Positions 55,500-64,000 of a stretch of 64,000 nucleotides of DNA are shown here, piece by piece; positions within the stretch are counted from its first letter, which is position 1, and every line of letters starts with the position of its first letter. The notes beneath the pieces are model-generated. The model saw only the letters and a list, made by a program, of their open reading frames with translations. It had not been told where the DNA came from and did not search any database. The translations under genes were made by a program, and so were the position numbers. The stretch spans positions 127,828-191,827 of the forward strand of contig BCIO01000004.1 of NCBI GenBank assembly GCA_001599975.1, written 5' to 3'. The DNA comes from Cystobasidiopsis lactophilus (Eukaryota; Basidiomycota; Agaricostilbomycetes; Agaricostilbales; Chionosphaeraceae).

Positions 55500-56802
55500 A
55501 TGGTTCCGGAGCCGTCGGAGGCTTTCGATTTACGGCTCCAAGAGGCTTCCATCGAATGCGCAATACGATGTGGCACAGGTGAGGCTTTATCGCCCTGTCC
55601 ACGTCCTTTGCTCAAAGTGGATCAGAATACCTCCAAGTATATGGTTCTGACAGAAAACGCAACAATGTATGGGGCTATATTGAAGCAAAGGAGGGAGAAG
55701 CCTTCAGCGTCAGTTCCACGCTTCAGTGCTGCCTTTTCCTGCGTCGCAATACTAAGTATCTGCCTTTTTCAGATCATACTATCGACCCACGTCAGCGATT
55801 TTGAGATGCGGGCGCATTGTGATGGTGACTTGGTGAAGATAGTGCTCTGCGAGGCTAAGAAGCCAAAGTCGGTGCACTATTGGCGCATCAGTAACGAAGA
55901 GATCAGGGATCTCATCTTCGCAAGGTGAGTTGCACTTCGCGCAATTTTCGACAGGCGCCCGATGACGCGTCTTTTACAGGCCGCAAGTCACAGAAGACGA
56001 GGAGGCTGCCTGCACCGATCCGGACGTGATAGACAACATCGGAACGAGTGAGCAGCTCTGTGTCCAGCTAGCGTGCCAGGTCTTCACTAAACGCCTTTCA
56101 CCTTGCAGTCTTTGTTCAGCTTTATCGCTTGGAAGCGCAATCTAAGAAGCGGCGGGCCGTCACCAAAGGCAAGACAGTTTCAGGCCGGGTCGGCGAAACT
56201 CAAAGTCAAGTCTTCAGCGAGGAAAAGTAGGTAGTCTTGTTGATGCGATGGCACATCAGCGCTAAAGCACGCAAGCAGGGCAAAGCGTCTTCAGTCGGGG
56301 TTGATCGGGGGTGCTGCTCCTCGCCTAAAGGTCGCCCAGCCGGCCTCTTGGGATTACAAGTTACGCGATCCAGATGGTGCTCCTTTCTGCACTTTCACCT
56401 TTCGGTACAAGCTGCGAGGTATGTAGCGCATTTTGCAATCACGCTTGCCCCAGCTAAGACAAGCCTGCAGAATGGCTTGAAGACAACGACATAAAGCCAA
56501 GAGAGTCTACGGCGCCCCCAGACGACAGAACACAGTCTTCGCCTCCGCCGGAAGAGTCGGTTGAAGAGCTACAAGCTCAAATCGCTTCACTTCAGTCCAA
56601 AATGGCAAAAGCCCAGCAGGCGAAATCGGCGCCTGTAGGCAGGTCAAACAAGCGGAAACGAGAGACCAGTCAAATGGAGGAGATCAAGGTCAAGCGGGCG
56701 TCTAGCCAAGCGGAGCCTTCGCAGCGGCCCCAAAAGAGAGTCAAGCGGAAATCTCAGGTCCCGCCTGACGCCGTCATTTACGAAATATCGGACTCTGATT
56801 GA
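55500..56802 (+). CDS. DUF7918 domain protein, copy 1
   Basis: Fungal DUF7918 family, function unknown. Start MVPEPSEAFDLRLQEASIE. An intron (G|GTGAGG...GATCAG|AA) leads to EYLQVYGSDRKRNN and GYIEAKEGEAFS, the usual wobbling beta-strand N-part. Then DFEMRAHCDGDLVKIVLCEA, EEIRDLIFAR, PQVTEDEEA, IFVQLYRLEAQ, WDYKLRDPDGAPFCTFTFRY and NDIKPRESTAPP. A coiled coil (VEELQAQIASLQSKMAKAQQ) and a Lys-rich, nuclear-type tail follow, ending VIYEISDSD. Five or six introns. It sits head to tail with a second copy only about 160 bp away. The acidic hydrophobic end looks like a SUMO-interaction motif. Confidence 0.7.
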
Positions 56803-56957
56803 ATCTATTGTATACATTTCGCATGTACATGTATTAGAAGCTAGAGCAAGTTGACCGCCACTCGCGCAAAGTGTGCGGTGCCTCTGCAGTGGCACTTTGT
56901 GTGGCCGCTCTTCTCCTGCTACGGCCGCCGTCCAAAAGCGCGTCGACCGCTTGCCAG

Positions 56958-58287
56958 ATGGACGAGACGTGCTTGTCTCGGCCTGAAGCTCAATGCTGGA
57001 TTAGCATTTGCGCCCCAGGGGACCTGGAAGCGATCTGTCAGTCAGGAAAACAGAACAGGCAACGGCTGACTTATTGTGCTCCTACAGCCGCCGAACGCTT
57101 GACTGTATACCAGCCAACTGCTGATTTCAGGTCTGGCGTCAGCCAGGGGTTCGTTGGTGCAGCGAGTGGCCAAGAGTTTGAGGTGAGGGCTTTCGCCTCT
57201 CGCTCTCTGGCGCTGTTGGCGATAGTGACATTGCGACGCAGATTGGAGTGCGGATCTTTTTGAGTGTAAGAGAGCAACGACTTATGTGTAGGCAGGTTGT
57301 TGCGCACGAAACTGTGCACGTCAGCGTGTTCGTCGACGGCAGGCTGGTCACGACCAAGAGGACGAGCCGGACGCCACACATCTGCACGTTTCGCTACGTA
57401 CGAGTCGACTCAGAGACTGTCAGACCACTTGTGTTCCAGAAGTGAGCCTTTCGCGATAGCACGTTGTGGCTGGACTGACAGTGCGCCCGTAGGCTTCAAG
57501 TCACCGATGATGCGGCGATGGCTTTCAAAGATCCAAACGAGGTCAATCATCTTGGATCAAGTGCGCAAATCTTTCGCCTCGGTATTTTATAGCTCTGACA
57601 GACAGTTTCAGTCCGCGTCGAGCTCCGGCGCATTCAACATCAACTGTCCCAGCGAAGATCGTCGGGCCTCCTGGCCGCTGCCAGGGCTATAATGGGTTCT
57701 TCTCGCGACTTTGAACAGACGGAGCGTCTCCAGCCACGGATCTTCGACGAAAAGTGAGGCCTATGCGCTGATTGCCCCTCTTGGGAGTTTAAAGCTGGGC
57801 GAACAGGAAGAAAATGAACGCCACTGCGTGCGTCGGCCTTGGTCAGGAGATAAAGAAGCGAGTGCATCTCAGCCGCACTTCTTCTTACAAGACAATTTTC
57901 GTCGACAGCAAGACCGGCCCACCGTTTTCCTCCTTCATATTTCAGTATCGTGACCCAGGCAAGTTTGCTCTGTGTCATCTGTTTTCATACTTCTATCTGA
58001 GAATGACAATAGCCTGGTTGGAGATCAAGAACATCAAACCCTGCGATGCTGGTTCATCAGCAGCTTCAACCGCCCATCGCAAGCTTCTCCCCTCGCCCAT
58101 TTCGACGATCACTTCGCGTGCGACACCCAATTTCCAAAAGTACCATGCCATTCAAGCCTCCGCCCCCTCAGCTGCCAAGCGCAAGGCCGAGGTTATCGAA
58201 CTCGATGATAGCGACGACGAGCTCGCTCCACCTTCTCAGCCAGCCTCCAAGAAAGGAAAGCCTTCCGACATTATAGATCTTGACTGA
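56958..58287 (+). CDS. DUF7918 domain protein, copy 2
   Basis: Same family as its upstream neighbour. Starts MDETCLSRPEAQCWISICAP and continues SGVSQGFVGAASGQEFE. An intron leads to VVAHETVHVSVFVDGRLV, RPLVFQKLQVTDD and AFKDPNEVNHLGS, all at the positions expected for the domain. Later blocks are SFIFQYRDP and WLEIKNIKP. A basic/Pro-rich tail follows with KAEVIELDDSDDELAPP and a final DIIDLD. Introns after EFE, QK, FRLG and others are short; the middle (57590-57900) is less certain. The protein probably acts in the nucleus, judging by the basic and SIM-like tail. Confidence 0.65.
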
Positions 58288-58400
58288 TGCCTTGGGATGA
58301 CCACTTGTACATGTATCATTCGGATAAGCGGACTCCATGAAGTCAAGCGCGCAACTTGCCTCCCGACGACGACCCAGTGCCTCCCTTTGCTCCCTCGCAC

Positions 58401-59855
58401 ATGCAAGCCCAACTGGCAAGACATTTGAGGCGTTACGCAACCGCCAATGGGCCCGCCTCTGCGCTGGCCGCCAATTCCGCCTTGAATGTTTTCGATTCGA
58501 GAGCAAAGCTGGCCCAACGAAACCGGGCGGCTCATGATGTGGAGTTCAGCCGATTAACGGACTACATCAAAGACGAAGTGGCCGGAGTTATGGTGGACCG
58601 CTTGCTAGTGCGCCTCCTGCTGTCTGAAGGCCTTTCTCCCAAGCTTGAAAAGCGGTCGATCCGAGCAGGATATCAAACAACGTTTTCCGACCATCATGGA
58701 CCTCTACTCCGGTGCTGGTCACCTTGTAAAGCATTTGGACCCAGAAATCACGAAGAAATGCATCATGGTGGACTCGTCAGGTCAGCCAGTTGGGTGCGGT
58801 CTGCCGCCCGATTCTCGGAGCTGACGCTTTACCACAGAAAAGGCACTTTTTAGAGATCAGCATATAGAGTACGAAGGTATTGGTGGTGCTCGTGTTGCCT
58901 TTCAGTCCAAGTCCTCAAGACTTTCTCACACAGTGCCGGTGGAGCGAGTCTTGCTGGAGGGGCACGAGGTGCTGCCTTTCGAAGAGAACTCGCAGGACTG
59001 CATCATGTCAAGTATGCACATGCATTGGGTCAACGACCTATTAGGTCTGCATGCCTTGTTTCCCTTTGCCAAAAGGTCGCGATTGACAATCGTCTCCAGG
59101 TGTCATGATCCAAGTCAGGCGGACCCTTCGACCCGACGGCGTTTTCATCTGTGCACTACCAGGTGGTGACACACTATTTGAGCTGAGGTTGGTTGCGATC
59201 GGCTACGAGCTAGGACGAAAGTGAAAATCTGACGACCTCTTTGCAGGACCTCCTTGCAACTGGCTTCCCTAGAACGCTCTGGGGGTATTTCACCACGAGT
59301 ATCTCCTATGACCGGTATGTGTCTCTGGGCACGCTTTCTGGATGTGTGCAGCGTTGCTCAGGATGGCCATTCAGACTCTCACTCGATCTCCAACATTGTG
59401 ACACGAGCTGGCTTCGCGTTACCGACGATCGACGTTGACGAAGTTGTGATCAACTATCCCAGCATGTTTGAGCTCATAGAGGACCTTCAAGCGATGGGCG
59501 AAGGCAACGCGGTGTGGCATCGACCGCCCAGCATCCCGCGAGACGAACTGCTTGCCGCTTCGACGATTTACCAACGTGAGTATTCCCCCTGGTGGACGAA
59601 GAGTCGGTGTTATTTGACGGCTCTCCCCACTAGAAATGCACGGGAACGAGGATGGGAGCATTCCAGCGACCTTTCAGATCATCTACGCCGTCAGGACTTT
59701 GCTTGGTAATTGATTGCCACCGGCTAAAAGGTTCAGTGCAGATCGGATGGAAACCTTCGCCCAATCAACCCAAACCAGCTAAACGAGGATCTGGTCAAAT
59801 GTCTTTGCAAGATGCCTTGAACTCGTTCCCGGATCGAAGCGAGTCGAAAGAGTGA
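58401..59855 (+). CDS. NDUFAF5: Complex I assembly factor NDUFAF5 (SAM-dependent)
   Basis: Mitochondrial methyltransferase-fold protein that in animals hydroxylates an Arg of complex I subunit NDUFS7 during assembly. The start at 58401 gives a basic leader (MQAQLARHLRRYATANG), a good matrix-targeting signal. Then NVFDSRAKLAQRNRA, DYIKDEVA, SAM motif IMDLYSGAGHLVKHL, SQDCIMSSMHMHWVNDL, TLRPDGVFICALPGGDTLF, TSLQLASLERSGGISPRVSP, VDEVVINYPSMFELIEDL, GEGNAV and the C-terminal GWKPSPNQPKPAKRG are all diagnostic. About seven introns. Implies a respiratory chain with complex I. The stop at 59855 faces TRM10 only 32 bp away. Confidence 0.9.
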
Positions 59856-59887
59856 AACAGCCCAAGTGAACGGACATCTCCTTTCAA

Positions 59888-61124
59888 CTAGCTTTCTACA
59901 TCGCTCACACGCTCTGATCCCAGATCGTTGCTTGATTCCGACCCGTCCGGGCCCTCCTCAGCCGCCGGAGTCTGGTGCTCGCTGGCGGCTTCGTCGGCTC
60001 CAGCACTACCCGCGGCTGCCCCCAACGGCTCAAGCCCATCGGCTTCTTCCGCCATACCCTCTTTCAGCTTGGGCTTGATCCCTTCTTTCAGCTTGCGCTT
60101 GGGCTGGGAATGAGGGATGCAAGTCAGCGGAGAGCGCGGGGGTGACCCCGTAAAAGACGCAACGCACAATGACTGTATTGAACGCCTTGTCCCAATCTTT
60201 CTCTCGTAGCCAACTGAGCAAGATCTCGACGACTTGGTCGACAGTGAGCACTTTGCGCGTCTTGAGCTCCGCCATGAATTTGCCGATGGGCAGCTGGGCG
60301 TGCTGAAGGCCGTTTTCTTTCGCGTAGTTGAAGCACAAGTTCTGTCAGATTCATCATGAGGGCGATAGGATGACCGCCAGAGAGGGGAGCATCGCTACCT
60401 TCTCTCGATTGTGGTCCACAATGGCGCCAATAACAAGTGCTTGCCCTTCCTTGATCTCCTCCAGCACATTTGGGGAGTCGGCCGTCAAATAGATGACGGA
60501 ATCTTTGGCCAGTGACCCTTGCTCGCATAGCTTTGGCACGCTATCGGGATGAAACTGGACGGCTTTCCATTGAAGATGGTGACCGTTCATCTGCTTCTCC
60601 ATTCGAGCCTTGAAGGGCCCATCGAACGAGGTCACCAAAATCTTTGGCTTGACCGAACTGTTGCGGTGGGCAGAATAGGACCTCGAGAGCTGGTTGATCA
60701 AAGACACTTGCTCCTGTTCGACTGGGCTGAGCACCCGCAAATCGCCAGCTTGAGGACCGTGGCTTACTTTATCGAGCATTTTGCTGTTGAATGCAGTGTC
60801 CAACAGAATCTGGACGTCGCTGTCGACCGACGGCACCGTCCGAGGCCGCTTCCTTTTGGTGGCAGCAAACTCTTCGGCGGTCATCTCCCCTCGTGCAAAA
60901 GCCTCTTTGCGCTCGACATGCCTCTTCCTCTTGCGCTCCTTTTCATTGGCCTTGCGCTCCTTCTTCGTGGAAGCCAACAGCTCTTGCCGGGCCAATTTTT
61001 TCCGTTGATTCTTGCTCAAGGGAACTGCGCCTGAATCGTCCGATGGCCCTGCGTTCTGGCCGCCAGCTGCTTCTAGAGGTTGTTCAGAAGTGCTGGCAAC
61101 TGGGTCGGGTTCTGGCAGACTCAT
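59888..61124 (-). CDS. TRM10: tRNA (guanine-9-N1)-methyltransferase
   Basis: Methylates G9 of tRNAs using S-adenosylmethionine (SPOUT-class enzyme). Start MSLPEPDPVASTSEQPLE, then PLSKNQRKKLARQELLAS with a long Lys/Arg helix (nucleolar/RNA binding), VQILLDTAFNSKML, VIYLTADSPNVLEEI and the family signature ALVIGAIVDHNREK, where the Asp is the conserved catalytic-site residue. After an intron come NLCFNYAKENGLQHAQLPIG and VLTVDQVVEILLSWL. After a second come PKRKLKEG and a Glu-rich tail. The upstream in-frame codon at 61130 is TTG, so the ATG at 61124 is preferred. Domain order and length are normal. Confidence 0.92.
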
Positions 61125-61291
61125 GGGCAACTGGCAGGCGGACCAGGTTCAACTTTCGTGTTATTGTCGAGATTTGGCTCAAGGTGGAGGTCGGCCTGTG
61201 GCTGGCTCATTGGAAGAACGGAGCGGCCCATACGAACGATGCTCAGACAGAAAGCGCCGTACGAAGGTCAACGTAAGGAAAGCGCCAAGTT

Positions 61292-63136
61292 TCAAGAAGT
61301 CGCGCGCGACGAGTTATTTCGTCGGCAGCTCTTGAGGACTAAGTAGACGGCCTCCGCTGCTTCCCGGATCTCTGTGAAGGTGTTGTACAAAGGGACTGGC
61401 GCAAACCGCAAGACGTCGGGCTTGCGCTCGTCGGCAACCACGCCCAGCTCCGACAGCTTCTGGGCGACGAACTCCATGACATCGGACCCAAGTGGCAGGA
61501 AGAGTAGCGATAGCTGACAGCCGCGCTGTGAGATCGCTTGAGGCGTGATGATGGTGAAGGCGGGCGGGCCTTGATAGGCGGTGGCGTCTTCCGGCTTGAC
61601 GTAGAAGCCCGCTGAGACCAGCAACTTTTCGAGGTAGGCCGTCATGAGCTCGCTCTTGTTGCGCAGCTTGACGAGCCCGTCGCCGGCCATGGCTTCTTGG
61701 GTGACCTGCAAGGCCGCGTGTAGGGAGATGACGGCAAGGACAGAAGGGTTGGACAGCTGGAATCCTGCGGCGCCGGGCATCGGATCAAACACGGACGGCA
61801 TATCAAAACGGGTCTCTGCGTTGTGGCCCCACCAGCCCGAAAGCCTACGCGCGACGTGCTGTCAGCTTTGTGTCTGCCTACCCACCGAGAGCCAACTTGC
61901 CTCATCCGCGTTGTTGGATCTGCATGCCGCTCGTGCACAAAAATTCCCGCTATTGATCCTGGGCCAGCGTTGAGATACTTGTAGGTGCACCATGCCGCAA
62001 AGTCGACGTCCCAGTCGTGCAGTTTCAGCGGCACGTTGCCAATAGCATGGGCCAGATCGAACCCAACCACGCAGCCCTTATCTTCCGGTCAGGATAGACC
62101 GATTATGAAGTCAAGGTCGAAGCCCACCTGCGCTCGAGCGGCCTTTGTGATTTGCTCCATCTCGAAGCACTGGCCCGAGTAGTACTGCACGCCACTGAAC
62201 AGGACGACTGCAATCTCCTCGCCCTGATTTTTGATGCAGTCAATGATGTCCGACGTTCGAAGGGTGAACTCGCCCGGTCGCGGGCTTAGTGGAATGAGAG
62301 CTTGACTGGGGTCGAGGCCATGAAGTTGCGCTTGCGAGGCAAAGGCATACTGGCAACGCCATCAACCTAAAGCATGACCATTGAAGGGATAGGAGGGATA
62401 AACGTACGATGTCCGACGGGAAAGCTTTCTCTTCAAACAGGATCTTAAACCGCGTTTTGGTCGGCTTGTAAAAAGAAGACAGCAATGCGTGAATGTTGGC
62501 GGTCAAAGTGCCCATACATGCCACTTCGGCTTGTTTTGAACCTATGTAGTGCCGATGAGCTACAATCAAGCGAGAAAGTCGGAAAGCGATCGCCTCACCG
62601 ACCAAAGCTGCAAACGTTCTGAGCACGATGTCTCCAATCGACTTCCACGGTCTGGCATGTGGATGGTCAAAGTGCCCTAAAACACCTCTGATAGCCAGCT
62701 TGAGAGGGAGGACTGTTAGAACCAGGGAGAGCATGCCCACTTTTCGGCCCATACAGCTAGCTCTTGGTTGACAAGACCGGGAGTACGCAGCGGCATTAGT
62801 CCTAGCGAGTTACCAGAGAGATAGATGCACGGCTGTTCGGCTGTCAAAGGTGCCAGTCGGCGAGCATTGGCGAGGGTTCAAGCAAATAAACATCGAAAAG
62901 CCGCCCTCACCTCCTTCGACGGCCGAGAATCCAACTGCTTTCCGAGAAGGGATGCTAAACTGATGTCGAAAGTTGGCCAACCCGTCCGCCTTGTCGAGGT
63001 AGGCTGAGAATCGAGCGTCAAAGATGGAAGGCGCATTGGAAGCCGTGAGGGCCTTCGCAAAGCTCGCTGGGCCACGGCGTCAGGCTCAGCACCTTGTCCG
63101 CAGCATGTCTAGCCTACGATCAAGCTGTTTGGCCAT
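61292..63136 (-). CDS. BNA5: Kynureninase
   Basis: PLP enzyme of try-to-NAD synthesis; splits kynurenine and 3-hydroxykynurenine to anthranilates and alanine. Starting at the ATG at 63136 (MAKQLD), a 46 bp intron joins [20 protein letters not shown]; then [59 protein letters not shown], the block [15 protein letters not shown] (PLP-binding Asp), [13 protein letters not shown] (PLP Lys) and RLSGWWGHN with [10 protein letters not shown] near the end. All are family signatures. Eight to nine short introns. The extra C-terminal residues ([10 protein letters not shown]) are not conserved. Its ATG is 66 bp from that of CFT2 on the other strand. Confidence 0.9.
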
Positions 63137-63202
63137 AGTGCGCTCGTCAACTCGAGAAAAGAGGTGGTTTACCTCTTTTCCTGCGTCTGCCACGAGCGCG
63201 CC
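63137..63202. promoter_or_regulatory. 66 bp divergent promoter, kynureninase/CFT2
   Basis: The two ATGs point away from each other across 66 bp, so both 5' UTRs and promoters must overlap here or extend into the neighbouring gene's first exon. The DNA contains CTCTTTTCT/AGAAAAGAG-like complementary runs (about 63157-63180) and a CGAGTTGACGAG-type stretch. No TATA box is seen. Confidence 0.6.
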
Positions 63203-64000
63203 ATGTCGACCACTTTCAGGCCGCTTTTTGGTAGCGACGAGGCCACAACAGAGCCCTTTGCATTCCTGCTTGAAATAGGCGAGGCGAAAATCCTTTTGGA
63301 TTGCGGCTGCTTCGAAGGCGGCGCCAAAGCGACGGGTTCGTCAACAGACGTCTCCCCGCTTCAGGATGCCTACCTTGAGACTTTGAAAGAGTAAGACACA
63401 TCTGCGTGATCATTCCAAGTGGACCAGCAGGCTGAAAGCGGCACACAGACTCGCGCCGACGCTCACCCTGGTTTTACTGTCTGCGCCCCTCCCATCCTTC
63501 CTCGGCCTTTTGCCCTTCCTGGTCACCCACGCCAAGCTTTCTCCGACCTGTTCGATCTTTGCAACACCTCCGACCATCGCGTTGGGCACGCTCGCCCTCA
63601 AAGAATGGGCTGCGACCATGTGCATGGAAAAAGACCCGGGCTTCTCCTCAGCAACAGCAAGAGGCGGGCCAGAAGAGCTGGAAAGGGCCAAAGCTCCCGC
63701 ACCGTGGAAGTTCTCCCCAGCCATGCTGCAGCGGAGTCTGACAAGAGTGTCGAGCATTCGCTTCTCCTCGCCCATTCTCCTCACCGGCCGCAACGCACCT
63801 CTCACCCTCATCGCCAACCGCGCCGGCTTCACGTTAGGTGGCACTGTTTGGTCCATTCGTACGCCCACCAACGACGAGATCGTTTATGCGCCTGCGTGGA
63901 ATCACGTCCGTGAGCGCACTTTGGACGGCGCGACTCTGACCAACATCGGCATCACCGCCAAAACTAAAAAGGGCACCATCATCATGAACGCCGAAAACTC
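63203..64000 (+). CDS. CFT2: Cleavage/polyadenylation factor subunit CFT2 (CPSF100), 5' part
   Basis: Metallo-beta-lactamase/beta-CASP-fold scaffold of the pre-mRNA 3'-end cleavage complex; inactive partner of the nuclease CPSF73. The visible part starts MSTTFRPLFGSDEATTEP, then FAFLLEIGEAKILLDCGCFE, an intron (GA|GTAAGA...CACAG|A), ELAPTLTLVLLSAPLPSFLG, LLPFLVTHAKLSPTCSIF and PTIALGTLALKEWAA, with SIRFSSPILLTGRNAPLTL and GFTLGGTVWSIRTPTNDEI near the end. As expected for CPSF100, the HxHxDH metal motif is absent. The reading frame is still open at base 64000, so the gene runs off the window. Confidence 0.88.

Overview
The window is nuclear DNA of a filamentous or yeast-like fungus, most likely a basidiomycete. 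Almost every gene is cut by short GT-AG introns of about 45-65 bp, often with a CTAAC/CTAAT-like branch site. Exons can be as short as 16-25 nt. The gene families fit too: a fungal-type Argonaute, DUF7918 proteins, F-box/LRR families, a mug135-like protein and a fungal MATE transporter. I cannot fix the class or genus. Exon joins below come from reading splice signals and frames by eye, so ends of exons and some N-termini are approximate.

Layout. 0.2-4.1 kb: two related F-box/LRR-like genes, the second with a frameshift. 4.2-6 kb: degenerate repeats, then the peroxin PEX14. 6.2-9.9 kb: an array of decayed MATE fragments followed by an intact MATE gene. 10.3-14.2 kb: a complete Argonaute gene with a DEDD active site. 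14.6-20.1 kb: two identical tRNA-Glu(CUC) genes in opposite orientation. Each sits in a roughly 430 bp inverted-repeat arm, and the arms bracket TRM7 and two unrelated alpha/beta-hydrolases. 20.2-25 kb: an unknown gene, a PPR-like organellar RNA protein and the folate enzyme MTD1. 26.5-31 kb: a mug135-like gene with an in-frame TGA, lying between two copies of the leader region of the calcium sensor NCS1. 31.6-36.2 kb: a surface-type Ser/Thr/Pro-rich membrane protein and two genes of unknown function. 36.2-38.5 kb holds little I can support.

38.5-48.4 kb is a plus-strand run of membrane and secreted proteins. It contains three copies of one unrecognised membrane-protein family, a four-TM protein, a multi-pass protein and a cysteine-rich secreted protein. 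48.7-54.7 kb, on the minus strand, carries a thioredoxin with a hydrophobic C-terminal tail, a protein kinase, a third F-box-like gene and a divergent MerB-like organomercurial lyase. 55.5-58.3 kb is a tandem DUF7918 pair. 58.4-64 kb is dense housekeeping: the complex I assembly factor NDUFAF5, TRM10, kynureninase and the start of the mRNA 3'-end factor CFT2/CPSF100.

Functional themes are small-RNA silencing (Argonaute), tRNA modification (TRM7, TRM10), mitochondrial function (NDUFAF5, PPR-like), peroxisome import (PEX14), one-carbon and tryptophan metabolism, and a locally expanding membrane/secreted gene cluster. I saw no CRISPR, rRNA, plasmid or phage feature and no intact transposon.
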